Source: Desulfuromonadales bacterium
GTDB taxonomy: Bacteria; Desulfobacterota; Desulfuromonadia; Desulfuromonadales; BM103
Direction of reading: 5' to 3'
Length of the DNA stretch: 34,438 bases
NCBI GenBank assembly: GCA_027065695.1
Contig: JAMONP010000048.1
Coordinates: forward strand, 1 to 34,438
The notes below the pieces were generated by a model. It had not been told where the DNA came from. It was given only the letters and a program-made list of their open reading frames with translations, and did no database searches. Of the stretch, positions 16,905 through 25,193 are shown piece by piece; position 1 is the stretch's first letter; every line of letters begins with the position of its first letter. The position numbers were made by a program, and so were the translations under genes.

Positions 16905-17066
16905 GGAGCCTGTCCGACAATCCATGATCGGCTGCAAACCCAGCTGCTTGGCCCATATTTCAGCTCCTTTTCGGCCCATAGCTACTGCTATGAGCTCTCA
17001 AACGAGCCAAAATTTGTTCTCAAACTTCTGGGCTTTCGCTTCGACCCTTATTGTCGGACAGGTTCC
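16905..17066. mobile_element. MITE-like element with 17-bp terminal inverted repeats
   Basis: GGAGCCTGTCCGACAAT (16905-16921) is mirrored by ATTGTCGGACAGGTTCC (17050-17066), matching at 16 of 17 positions. The about 162-bp interior carries no transposase; its 83-codon frame is not credible. Inside is a hairpin, CATAGC-TACT-GCTATG (16977-16992), and a direct repeat of GGCCCATA. This fits a non-autonomous palindromic repeat. No clear target duplication is visible. It lies between hemW and the heat-shock promoter. Confidence 0.6.
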
Positions 17067-17089
17067 CAGGAAAATCACTTTACCGTCCC

Positions 17090-17118
17090 TTGACAAAGGC
17101 AATTGGCGTTGTTATGTT
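17090..17118 (+). promoter_or_regulatory. Sigma70-type promoter of the hrcA operon
   Basis: TTGACA at 17090-17095, a 17-bp spacer, then TATGTT at 17113-17118. The expected start point (about 17125) lies immediately before the CIRCE operator, the arrangement needed for HrcA repression. Confidence 0.78.
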
Positions 17119-17128
17119 GACAGTGCTT

Positions 17129-17155
17129 TTGGCACTCTGCGTAAAGGAGTGCTAA
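17129..17155 (+). promoter_or_regulatory. CIRCE operator (HrcA binding site)
   Basis: TTGGCACTC (17129-17137), nine-base spacer, GAGTGCTAA (17147-17155). This matches the consensus TTAGCACTC-N9-GAGTGCTAA with one change. HrcA, encoded 74 bp downstream, should bind here and repress the operon at normal temperature. Confidence 0.92.
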
Positions 17156-17187
17156 GGAGCTTTAGCAGTCTGTAGGACTGTTATCAG

Positions 17188-17214
17188 GCCGGATTATCCG
17201 GCTTAAGTTTTTTT
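17188..17214 (+). terminator. Terminator-like hairpin in the hrcA leader
   Basis: GCCGGA-TTA-TCCGGC (17188-17202) followed by TTAAGTTTTTTT (17203-17214) has the form of an intrinsic terminator, yet sits between the promoter/CIRCE and the hrcA start at 17229. A second small hairpin, CAGTC-TGTAG-GACTG, precedes it (17166-17180). It may attenuate the operon. Confidence 0.55.
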
Positions 17215-17228
17215 GTACGGAGCCCAGC

Positions 17229-18269
17229 ATGGCAAAAATATTGCCTGATCGCAGTCAGAAAATCCTCGAAGCAATCATAGAGGAATATATCGCAACCGCC
17301 CAGCCGGTTGGCTCCAAATCCCTGACCCGGAATCACGGCATCAAATTGTCTCCGGCCTCAGTACGCAACGTCATGGCAGAACTGGAAGAGCTTGGCTACC
17401 TGGTTTCCCCCCATACTTCAGCGGGACGCATCCCTACGGAAAAAGGCTACCGCTTCTACGTCGATACCCTGCTGCAAGTCAACGACCTGAACAGTCTACA
17501 GAAAGACCAGATTGAGTCGCAATACCGACAGCACGGCTTACAGATGTCCGACATGCTGCGCGAAGCCAGTCGCACTCTGTCGACCATCTCTCGCTACACC
17601 GGTTTGGTCATGGTGCCACGCCTCAAGGTAACCATCTTCCGGCATATTGAGTTCGTCAGGCTATCGCCACGACAGATTCTGGCTGTTTTTGTTACCCAGT
17701 CCGGCTTGGTACAGAACAAATTGGTTGAAATCGACGAGGAGTTGACATCCCGCGATCTGGAACAGATCACCAACTATTTGAACCACACCATGACCGGTCT
17801 TAGCATCCAGGAAGTCCGTGCCCGGATCGTAACAGAAATGACTCAGGAGAAGGCCCTGTATGATCATCTTCTGCGGCGGGCCTTTGCCCTTTCCAGCGCC
17901 GCCCTGGTCGATGAGAGTACTGGCGATATCATTATCGAAGGGACCAGCTATTTTCTTGAGCAACCGGAATTTTCCGACCTTAAATGCATGAAGCGCATCG
18001 TGCAGACCTTCGAGCAAAAAAGCATCCTGATCGATCTGCTCGACCGTGGGCTTGATGCCGTAGGTGTCCAGGTCATCATCGGCAGTGAGACGAAATATAG
18101 TGAACTCGCCGACTGCAGCCTGATCACCGCAGCTTATTCCGGTAAACGTGGCACCCTTGGTACTCTCGGTATTATCGGTCCGAACCGTATGCCCTATTCA
18201 ACCATCATTCCAATTGTCGAATACACAGCAAGCCTGATCAGTAACTTGCTGGACACGGACAACGATTAG
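17229..18269 (+). CDS. hrcA: Heat-inducible transcription repressor HrcA
   Basis: 346 aa, usual length. The N-terminal winged helix (about 1-75) contains SPASVRNVMAELEELGYL and HTSAGRIPTEKGYRFYVD, both diagnostic. The GAF-like dimerisation domain and the insertion domain follow. HrcA binds CIRCE and is kept active by GroEL in characterised systems. GGAG at 17219-17222 sets the ATG. First gene of the hrcA-grpE-dnaK-dnaJ operon and autoregulated through the upstream CIRCE. Confidence 0.97.
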   Translation: MAKILPDRSQKILEAIIEEYIATAQPVGSKSLTRNHGIKLSPASVRNVMAELEELGYLVSPHTSAGRIPTEKGYRFYVDTLLQVNDLNSLQKDQIESQYRQHGLQMSDMLREASRTLSTISRYTGLVMVPRLKVTIFRHIEFVRLSPRQILAVFVTQSGLVQNKLVEIDEELTSRDLEQITNYLNHTMTGLSIQEVRARIVTEMTQEKALYDHLLRRAFALSSAALVDESTGDIIIEGTSYFLEQPEFSDLKCMKRIVQTFEQKSILIDLLDRGLDAVGVQVIIGSETKYSELADCSLITAAYSGKRGTLGTLGIIGPNRMPYSTIIPIVEYTASLISNLLDTDND

Positions 18270-18282
18270 GAGGTAAAAAGTC

Positions 18283-18927
18283 TTGGCAAAGAAACGAAAG
18301 CAGCAGGGCCCGGAGACGGCCCCAAAGACGGAATCGGCCACAAAGACTTCGGAAGATCTGGCAGGCGAGGAGGTTATAGAGACGGCGACGGAAAAAGCCG
18401 TCGATCCGCTGACTGAACTTAAGAATGCCATTGAAACCGCAAATACTGCCGCTGCCAAGAACTGGGATCTTTATTTGCGCGAGCGAGCCGACCTGGAAAA
18501 TGCCCGTAAGCGTCATCAGCGCGACAAGGAGGAGGCCTTGCGCTTTGCCAATGATCGTTTGCTCAAGGAGATGATCCCGGTACTCGACAACCTTGAACGC
18601 GCAGTCGATCATGCTGATCAGGATAACGATGACAACCAGGGACTGCTTGAAGGCGTCAATATGACCATCAATCAGTTTCGCAAGGCGCTGGAAGACTTCG
18701 GCGTCAAATCGATCAACGCCATCGGCGCAGCCTTTGACCCAAACCTGCACCAGGCTATGGGGCAGGTGGAATCAGTTGAGCAGGAACCGAATACGGTCGT
18801 CACCGAATTCCAGAAAGGCTACCTGCTGCACGACCGACTGCTACGCCCGTCGATGGTCATGGTGGCCAAGGCCCCGACTGACGAAGCGATTGATTCAGAA
18901 ACAGAAGACTCGAAAACTATCGAGTAA
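18283..18927 (+). CDS. grpE: Nucleotide exchange factor GrpE, TTG start
   Basis: 214 aa. Charged, low-complexity N-terminus (about 1-50), a long coiled-coil helix (RERADLENARKRHQRDKEEA, about 67-86), and the C-terminal beta domain (FDPNLHQAMGQVE, VTEFQKGYLLHDRLLRPSMV). It releases ADP from DnaK. AGGAGGT at 18268-18274, overlapping the hrcA stop, is well spaced for TTG at 18283; no ATG is nearby. Confidence 0.95.
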   Translation: MAKKRKQQGPETAPKTESATKTSEDLAGEEVIETATEKAVDPLTELKNAIETANTAAAKNWDLYLRERADLENARKRHQRDKEEALRFANDRLLKEMIPVLDNLERAVDHADQDNDDNQGLLEGVNMTINQFRKALEDFGVKSINAIGAAFDPNLHQAMGQVESVEQEPNTVVTEFQKGYLLHDRLLRPSMVMVAKAPTDEAIDSETEDSKTIE

Positions 18928-19001
18928 TAAATCGGCAGACGTCCGACGATCTGTCCGCATAGCAACGATAAACGACCCAATTTTTCAGGAGGATTCTCAT
19001 C

Positions 19002-20930
19002 ATGAGTAAAGTTATTGGTATCGATCTGGGAACAACAAATTCCTGTGTCGCAGTTATGGAAGGCGGCGAGCCCGTCGTTATCGCCAACACCGAAGGAACT
19101 CGCACCACACCCTCGATGGTGGCATTTACCGAGAGCGGAGAACGTCTGGTCGGCCAACAGGCCAAGCGTCAAGCTGTCACCAACCCGGAGAACACCCTGT
19201 TCGCCATCAAACGCCTGATCGGCCGCAAGTTTGATTCTGACGCGGTCAAAAAAGATATCAAGATCAGCCCGTTTAAAATTATCAAGGCCGACAACGGTGA
19301 CGCCTGGGTTGAAGTGCGCGACAAAAAGTACAGCGCCCCCGAAATTTCGGGCATGATCCTGCAGAAAATGAAGCAGACCGCAGAAAACTACCTGGGCGAG
19401 ACGGTTACCGACGCTGTCGTCACAGTACCTGCCTACTTCAACGATTCCCAGCGCCAGGCCACCAAGGATGCCGCCAAGATCTCAGGTCTGAATCTGCTGC
19501 GCATCATCAACGAACCGACAGCAGCCGCTTTAGCTTACGGTCTTGATAAAAAGGATGAAGAAAAGATTGCCGTTTTCGACCTCGGCGGCGGCACGTTTGA
19601 TATCTCCATCCTCGAACTCGGTGACGGCGTCTTTGAAGTCAAATCGACCAACGGCGACACTTTCCTCGGTGGTGAAGACTTCGATCAGTTGATTATTGAC
19701 TACGTTGCCGATGAGTTTAAAAAGGAGCAGGGGATCGATCTGCGCAGCGACAAGATGGCACTACAGCGTCTCAAGGAAGGTGCCGAAAAGGCCAAATGCG
19801 AGCTCTCTTCCTCGATGGAAACTGACATCAACCTGCCCTTTATCACGGCTGATGCCTCAGGGCCGAAACACCTCAACATCAAGCTGTCTCGTGCCAAGCT
19901 CGATAGTATCTGTAGCAAACTGCTCAACAAGCTGACCGGCCCTTGCAAGATGGCCATCAAGGATGCAGGCCTCTCTGCCTCCGATATCGACGACGTTATT
20001 CTGGTTGGCGGTATGACCCGTATGCCCGCTGTACAGGCCAAAGTGCAAGAGATCTTCGGCAAGGTTCCCAACAAAGGTGTCAATCCTGACGAAGTGGTAG
20101 CTATTGGCGCAGCAATCCAGGGCGGCGTTCTCAAAGGTGATGTTAAAGACGTGTTGCTACTCGACGTCACTCCACTCTCGCTGGGGATCGAAACCCTCGG
20201 TGGTGTCATGACCAAACTGATCGACAAGAACACCACCATCCCCTGCAAAAAGAGCCAGGTGTTCTCTACTGCTGCAGATAACCAGCCTGCTGTATCGGTG
20301 CATGTCCTGCAGGGTGAGCGCGACATGGCCAACGATAATAAAACCATAGGTCGTTTTGAACTGACCGATATTCCACCGGCACCACGTGGTGTGCCGCAAG
20401 TTGATGTCACCTTTGATATCGATGCCAACGGTATTCTCAATGTCGGCGCCAAGGATCTCGGTACTGGTAAAGAGCAATCTATTGTCATCACGGCTTCGTC
20501 CGGCCTCTCCGAGGAAGAAATCGAAAAGATGGTCAAGGATGCCGAGCTTCATGCTACCGAGGATCACAAAAAACGCGAAATGATCGAAGCCCGCAACCAG
20601 GCCGACGGTTTGGTCTACACGACCGAAAAAGCTGTCAAGGAGCATGGTGACAAGGTCGACGACGAAACCAAAAAGGCCATTGAAACGGCTCTCGAAGATC
20701 TTAAGAAAGCTATGGAAGGCGACGATCCAGAAGAAATTAAGAGCAAAACCGAAGCCTTGGCCACGGCCTCACACAAACTGGCAGAAGTCATGTACCAGCA
20801 AACACAAAGCGAAGCGGAAGCTGGCGGTGAAGGTGCCTCTGACAGTGATAGCCAAGATGATGATGTCGTTGATGCAGAATTTGAAGAAGTTGACGACGAT
20901 AAAAAAGACGGCGACAAAAAAAATAAATAA
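19002..20930 (+). CDS. dnaK: Chaperone protein DnaK (Hsp70)
   Basis: 642 aa, full length. ATPase signatures: [14 protein letters not shown] (about 4-17), [12 protein letters not shown] (about 191-202), [17 protein letters not shown] (about 336-352). The substrate-binding domain and lid follow, ending in an acidic tail with VVDAEFEEV and a Lys/Asp-rich end. It works with GrpE and DnaJ in protein folding. A strong AGGAGG lies at 18987-18992. A hairpin separates it from dnaJ. Confidence 0.98.
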   Translation: MSKVIGIDLGTTNSCVAVMEGGEPVVIANTEGTRTTPSMVAFTESGERLVGQQAKRQAVTNPENTLFAIKRLIGRKFDSDAVKKDIKISPFKIIKADNGDAWVEVRDKKYSAPEISGMILQKMKQTAENYLGETVTDAVVTVPAYFNDSQRQATKDAAKISGLNLLRIINEPTAAALAYGLDKKDEEKIAVFDLGGGTFDISILELGDGVFEVKSTNGDTFLGGEDFDQLIIDYVADEFKKEQGIDLRSDKMALQRLKEGAEKAKCELSSSMETDINLPFITADASGPKHLNIKLSRAKLDSICSKLLNKLTGPCKMAIKDAGLSASDIDDVILVGGMTRMPAVQAKVQEIFGKVPNKGVNPDEVVAIGAAIQGGVLKGDVKDVLLLDVTPLSLGIETLGGVMTKLIDKNTTIPCKKSQVFSTAADNQPAVSVHVLQGERDMANDNKTIGRFELTDIPPAPRGVPQVDVTFDIDANGILNVGAKDLGTGKEQSIVITASSGLSEEEIEKMVKDAELHATEDHKKREMIEARNQADGLVYTTEKAVKEHGDKVDDETKKAIETALEDLKKAMEGDDPEEIKSKTEALATASHKLAEVMYQQTQSEAEAGGEGASDSDSQDDDVVDAEFEEVDDDKKDGDKKNK

Positions 20931-20944
20931 GTTGGTAAAGGATA

Positions 20945-20996
20945 AAGGGTTAAGGGTTCAGGAGAGGTGGGCTATCTTTTTGAACCCTTGACCCTT
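20945..20996 (+). repeat. Long hairpin in the dnaK-dnaJ spacer
   Basis: AAGGGTTAAGGGTTCA (20945-20960) pairs with TGAACCCTTGACCCTT (20981-20996) at 15 of 16 positions plus a G-T type mismatch, around a 20-nt loop. Each arm is itself a tandem AAGGGTT repeat. No T-run follows. It may tune mRNA decay or expression between dnaK and dnaJ, or be an interspersed repeat. Confidence 0.6.
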
Positions 20997-21021
20997 AGCC
21001 TTGCACCTGAAGGGTTATGTT

Positions 21022-22137
21022 TTGGCCAAACGCGATTATTATGTGGTTCTCGAGGTTAACCAGAACGCCAGCGATACCGAGATCAAAAAAGCCTACCGTA
21101 AGCTGGCGCTGAAATGTCATCCCGACAAAAATCCTGGCGACAAACGAGCCGAGGAACGCTTCAAGGAACTTTCCGAGGCTTATGCCGTTCTTTCTGATGG
21201 ACAGAAGCGCGCACTCTATGATCAGTACGGGCATGCCGGAGTCGATCAACAGGGCGGCTTCTCTTCCGGTGGTTTCGGCGGAACCCCGTTTGAAGATATC
21301 TTTGGTGATATCTTCGGCGATATCTTTGGTAGCGGTGGTGGTGGCGGACGACGTGGCGGCGGACGGCGCGGTGATGATCTGCGTTACAATCTGACCATCA
21401 CCTTTGAGGACGCAGCCTTCGGTCTTGAGACCAAGATTCAGGTTCCACGTCATCAACCGTGTGAAACCTGTAAGGGCTCCGGCGCCAAGCCAGGGACAAG
21501 TCCCGAAACTTGTCAGACCTGTTCTGGCAACGGCCAGGTCCGTTTTCAGCAGGGATTCTTTTCCTTGACCCGCACCTGCCCCGATTGCAACGGCGAAGGT
21601 AAGAGGATTAATGATCCTTGCAAAGATTGCCGTGGCACCGGCCTGATCCGCGGACAAAAGACCCTTTCCTTAAAAATCCCACCCGGTGTAGAATCGGGCA
21701 ATCGCCTTAAGATGAGCGGCGAAGGGGAGCCAGGGTCAAAGGGTGCCCCTCCCGGCGATCTCTATATCGTCATCACTGTCAAGATACACACGATTTTCCA
21801 TCGGGAAGGGAATGACCTCATTTGTGAGATTCCCATTTCTTTTCCACAGGCAGCTATGGGCTGTGAGCTTGAGGCTCCAACTCTGGAGGGCAAGGTTAAG
21901 CTCAAAGTTCCTGCTGGCACCCAGAGTGGCAAAATTTTCAAACTTGCTGGCAAAGGAATCCCGGTTCTGCAAGGCTATGGACGGGGTGATGAACTGATCA
22001 TTGTGCGGGTGGAAACACCAACCAGCCTGACGTCCCGCCAGAAGGAACTGCTCGAAGAATTTGCCAAGGAAGCCGGTGAGGATATCCATCCCATGGGTAA
22101 AAGCTTTTTCGACAAGGTTAAGGAGCTCTTCGACTAA
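21022..22137 (+). CDS. dnaJ: Chaperone protein DnaJ (Hsp40), TTG start
   Basis: 371 aa from TTG at 21022, giving the canonical M-A-K-R-D-Y-Y start; GAAGGG at 21009-21014 is well placed. The longer frame to 21001 is rejected. J domain with HPDKNPGD (HPD near residue 33), Gly/Phe-rich region (about 75-115), four CxxCxGxG zinc repeats ([32 protein letters not shown]), and the C-terminal substrate domain. Stimulates DnaK ATPase. The stop overlaps the next start by one base (TAATG). Confidence 0.96.
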   Translation: MAKRDYYVVLEVNQNASDTEIKKAYRKLALKCHPDKNPGDKRAEERFKELSEAYAVLSDGQKRALYDQYGHAGVDQQGGFSSGGFGGTPFEDIFGDIFGDIFGSGGGGGRRGGGRRGDDLRYNLTITFEDAAFGLETKIQVPRHQPCETCKGSGAKPGTSPETCQTCSGNGQVRFQQGFFSLTRTCPDCNGEGKRINDPCKDCRGTGLIRGQKTLSLKIPPGVESGNRLKMSGEGEPGSKGAPPGDLYIVITVKIHTIFHREGNDLICEIPISFPQAAMGCELEAPTLEGKVKLKVPAGTQSGKIFKLAGKGIPVLQGYGRGDELIIVRVETPTSLTSRQKELLEEFAKEAGEDIHPMGKSFFDKVKELFD

Positions 22138-24035
22138 TGCGCTTCAGGATCGTCTGCTTCTCGCTGCTTATGCTGTTGTGTGCCGGTTTATCGACTGCTT
22201 TGGCTCAACAGACGGAAACAACTGTTCCGGCCGTGGAGAAAACCACTTCACAGGCTGATGTCGCTATGCAGCGGGCGCTGGATCACTACAATAACGGCAA
22301 GTTGAATGAAGCTGCGGGGCTACTGCGAGGCTTTGTTATCAGTCAACCCGATTCCGATCTGATCGACCAGGCCTATTTTTATCTGGCCCGGATTCATCAC
22401 GATCTAGACGATCCTGTCAGTGCCCTCGATTACCTGAAACAGATGGCCGAAAAGTCGCAGACTCCCGCAAGTATTCTTCTGCAAAGTGAACTCCTGCTGC
22501 AAATGGGCGACGCAGTTAGCGCAGTTGATCTACTTCTGCAACTCGACACGCAAAGCTGGCCACTGCATCAACGCCAGGAACGTTACCTTTTGCTGGCGGA
22601 AGGACAGCTTGCCCTCGATGAACAGTTCAAGACCCTTTACTTTTATCAACAAGCCCTGGTGGTTGAAGGGGAGAAAACCCCACGTGATATTCTGGCCCGC
22701 ATTTATACTCTCCTCAGTGACCGTTTTAATGAAGCAGACCTCGCTGAAGCGGCTTTCATGTATCGTGACAAACCCGTTGCCTACCTGGCTAAGCTGCAAC
22801 TCGGCTGGCGAGCTTTAGCCGCCGGTAGAAAAGACCTGGCCCAGGAATGGGCAACCGCGGCCATCGCGGCACCTGCCGGATTTGCCTACCATGAAGAAGC
22901 TTTGTCATTACTTTCGCAAGTCACCGACCCTACACAGCTGCAGCGTGCCATTGGCGTACTGCTCCCTTTAAGTGGTCGTTACGCAGCTTTCGGCCAGCGA
23001 GTCAAACGAGGCATGCAGCTGGCGCTCGAAGAGTTTCGTCCTTACATCCCGGTTCGTTTCATTTTCCGTGATACCGCCGGGGATGAAACCGTTGCCGCCC
23101 AGCAGGTTGCTGAGCTGGCAATCAGTGATCGGGTCATGGGTATAGCCGGTCCCCTGGTTGGCAATGCCGCCCAAGGGGCGGCCAGACGTGCAAACCAGGA
23201 ACGTATTCCGCTCCTGACAATGTCGCAAAGAGAGGGCCTCGCGGCTTCAAGCCTTTATGTTTTTCGTAACTCACTGACTCCACAGCTGCAGGTTAAGGCC
23301 CTGATTGATTACGCCATGGAGGAGCTCGGTTTTTCTAAATTCGGCATCATGAATCCACAGACCCGGCAAGGTGAACATTTTGCCGAACTTTTTCGTGAAG
23401 AAATCATACTGCGTGGCGGGGAAATTGTTGCTGAGCAGAGCTATCTAACTGAACAGACTGACTTCCGTCGTCAGGTTCGCTTGCTGCAGGGTCTCAATCC
23501 GAACGCGGCCGATGAAGAGCCCGCAAAAAACCCGGATGGTTCCTATGTTGAAGAAAAAGAGCCGCCCCCTTTTGAGGCGCTTTTCGTCCCTGATTACGCA
23601 GATCATATCAGCCTGATCGCTCCGCAACTTGCATTCTATGGTCTGGAGGATGTCCAGTTGCTCGGGCCCAGTGGCTGGAACGATGCTGACTTACCACGTT
23701 TAACCCACCAATTTGTGGAAGGTGCCATTTTTACTGACGGTTTTTTCAGTCACAGCAGCTATCCATTTGTTCAGGAGTTTGTCAAACGCTACTTCAGCCA
23801 ATTTGATGAAGAACCAACAATCCTTGAGGCTCAGGGTTACGACATTGCCGGCATTTTGCTGACGCTGCTCAACGATTCGCATGTTCGCAGTCGCGAAGAT
23901 CTGCGACGCGCCATGGCTCACCTACAGGATTATCCCGGGGTTACCGGCGCCACCCGTTTTGATCCTCTGGGAGAAGCCGACAAGATCCTCTTTCTGCTCC
24001 AGGTACAGAACGGCACCATCGTACAGATAAACTGA
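22137..24035 (+). CDS. LpoA-like penicillin-binding-protein activator / periplasmic binding protein
   Basis: 632 aa. A Sec signal peptide (about 1-24, cleavage near ALA-QQ) has no proper lipobox, unlike E. coli LpoA. A TPR-like helical region (about 37-260) precedes a type-I periplasmic-binding fold (about 280-630) starting at IGVLLPLSGRYAAFGQRVKRG. This two-part layout matches proteins annotated as penicillin-binding-protein activators, though leucine/amide-type ABC binding proteins share the second half. Its ATG overlaps the dnaJ stop, so it is translationally coupled to the heat-shock operon. A role in periplasmic cell-wall control is inference. Confidence 0.78.
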   Translation: MRFRIVCFSLLMLLCAGLSTALAQQTETTVPAVEKTTSQADVAMQRALDHYNNGKLNEAAGLLRGFVISQPDSDLIDQAYFYLARIHHDLDDPVSALDYLKQMAEKSQTPASILLQSELLLQMGDAVSAVDLLLQLDTQSWPLHQRQERYLLLAEGQLALDEQFKTLYFYQQALVVEGEKTPRDILARIYTLLSDRFNEADLAEAAFMYRDKPVAYLAKLQLGWRALAAGRKDLAQEWATAAIAAPAGFAYHEEALSLLSQVTDPTQLQRAIGVLLPLSGRYAAFGQRVKRGMQLALEEFRPYIPVRFIFRDTAGDETVAAQQVAELAISDRVMGIAGPLVGNAAQGAARRANQERIPLLTMSQREGLAASSLYVFRNSLTPQLQVKALIDYAMEELGFSKFGIMNPQTRQGEHFAELFREEIILRGGEIVAEQSYLTEQTDFRRQVRLLQGLNPNAADEEPAKNPDGSYVEEKEPPPFEALFVPDYADHISLIAPQLAFYGLEDVQLLGPSGWNDADLPRLTHQFVEGAIFTDGFFSHSSYPFVQEFVKRYFSQFDEEPTILEAQGYDIAGILLTLLNDSHVRSREDLRRAMAHLQDYPGVTGATRFDPLGEADKILFLLQVQNGTIVQIN

Positions 24036-24055
24036 TCCTTTTCGATACCGGCTAT

Positions 24056-24832
24056 ATGAAAACACCTCTCATTAACTATTTTGTGCTGTTGTTGGTCTTT
24101 GGCCTTCTTTCTGCCTGTACGCAAGCTCTCATAATTGAAGATCGCAACAACACTGACAAGTTTGCCCTTGGCATCTCCGGCCGGATAATAGATGCTCAGG
24201 GAGAACTGGCAACCGGTACCTACGTTTATGCCTACCGTAACCTTCGCAGCAACCTGCGTGGTCCTGCCGATTTCGAAGCTCAAGTTGGTAAGGACGGTCA
24301 TTATTTCCTGGATCTGGTTGAGGGGAACTACTACCTGGTGGCGCGCATGCGTCACACCGGGGCTGATGCCGGGCCGCCGAAATCTGGCGACGCCTGGGCG
24401 CTCCCGGCAACAAACCCGGTGACGGTTAAGCCCGGGGAAGTTACAACGGTAAATTTTATTCTCCAGGGCATCTCTCAGCCGATGCTGATGCGTGAGGGCA
24501 CCCTGACCAGCGGCGACACTGGCTTCACTGGCTTGCTGATTGGTGTTGATGGCCAACCCCTTGCCGGGGCTTTTGTCATCGCTTACCCTGAAGCCAACTT
24601 CCAGCGTATGCCTGAAACAACCTCACCGGCGGTAGGCAAAGATGGTCGCTTTCACCTCTACGTCGAACGTATCGGCCAATGGTGTCTCGCCGCCCGTACC
24701 CGCACCCGTGGACAGCCGATTGCCGGTGAACTTTATGGCTTGTTGGGAACAAAAGAAACCGGTTGTCGTAACACAGTATCGGGACAGCTTATCGATGTCG
24801 GCACGATTCGTCTGACACCATACCGGCAATGA
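24056..24832 (+). CDS. Lipoprotein with two carboxypeptidase-regulatory-like domains
   Basis: 258 aa. Lipoprotein signal with lipobox LLSAC, Cys21 being the lipidated residue. Two related beta-sandwich repeats follow: about 36-145 and 150-258, each with a GKDG-(H/R)-(Y/F)-x-L turn and a (Y/C)-L-(V/A)-A-R strand (GNYYLVARMR, GQWCLAARTR). They resemble CarboxypepD_reg / transthyretin-like domains, which usually act as structural or binding modules. It lies 20 bp after the LpoA-like gene and is probably the last gene of that transcript. Function unknown. Confidence 0.78.
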   Translation: MKTPLINYFVLLLVFGLLSACTQALIIEDRNNTDKFALGISGRIIDAQGELATGTYVYAYRNLRSNLRGPADFEAQVGKDGHYFLDLVEGNYYLVARMRHTGADAGPPKSGDAWALPATNPVTVKPGEVTTVNFILQGISQPMLMREGTLTSGDTGFTGLLIGVDGQPLAGAFVIAYPEANFQRMPETTSPAVGKDGRFHLYVERIGQWCLAARTRTRGQPIAGELYGLLGTKETGCRNTVSGQLIDVGTIRLTPYRQ

Positions 24833-24866
24833 CAACATTGGGCATTCCTACAAGTAGAGAAAACCC

Positions 24867-24896
24867 TTTACAGAAAAGCGTTCTTTGGTGTATTTT
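24867..24896 (+). promoter_or_regulatory. Possible promoter of the tRNA-Ser/SRP RNA unit
   Basis: TTTACA at 24867-24872, 18-bp spacer, TATTTT at 24891-24896, ending 11 nt before the mature tRNA 5' end. Confidence 0.4.
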
Positions 24897-24907
24897 TCCT
24901 CTTCTGC

Positions 24908-24997
<90 letters not shown>

Positions 24998-25031
24998 TCT
25001 TTTTCATCCATTAGTATGTATTTGCCGTCAG

Positions 25032-25141
25032 AAGTGACAGCCGGGTCCCGCGCAACGGACGGTCGTGAACTCCGTCAGACCCGGAAGGGAGCAGCGGCAG
25101 CGACCTCAGCCGTGTGCCGCGGGGGCGCCTGGCTGTCACTT
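25032..25141 (+). ncRNA. ffs: Signal recognition particle RNA (4.5S type)
   Basis: The conserved SRP domain-IV core is present: GTCAGACCCGGAAGGGAGCAGC around 25074-25095 (GGAA tetraloop and the asymmetric AGCAG side). The ends pair as AAGTGACAGCC (25032-25042) with GGCTGTCACTT (25131-25141), giving an RNA of about 110 nt, the small bacterial form without an Alu domain. With Ffh it targets nascent membrane proteins. The exact ends are estimated from the pairing. A CCGGCAA-A-TTGCCGG palindrome (25145-25159) follows, without a T-run. Confidence 0.92.
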
Positions 25142-25193
25142 GTGCCGGCAAATTGCCGGTTGCGATGTCCCCCATCAGCCGAACTGTGAGACA

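Noticed and set aside
16924-17175. 83-codon frame within the MITE-like element and hrcA leader
   Set aside because: Runs through inverted repeats, promoter and CIRCE; no ribosome site; composition not protein-like.
18930-18956. Weak inverted repeat in the grpE-dnaK spacer
   Set aside because: Pairing is short and interrupted; no T-run; not distinguishable from chance.
19700-20536. 278-codon open frame antisense to dnaK
   Set aside because: Ser/Thr-rich shadow of dnaK, a known artefact of conserved codon use in hsp70 genes.
25065-25193. N-terminal extension of the dnaX frame
   Set aside because: It lies inside the SRP RNA and its flank; the family N-terminus begins at 25194.
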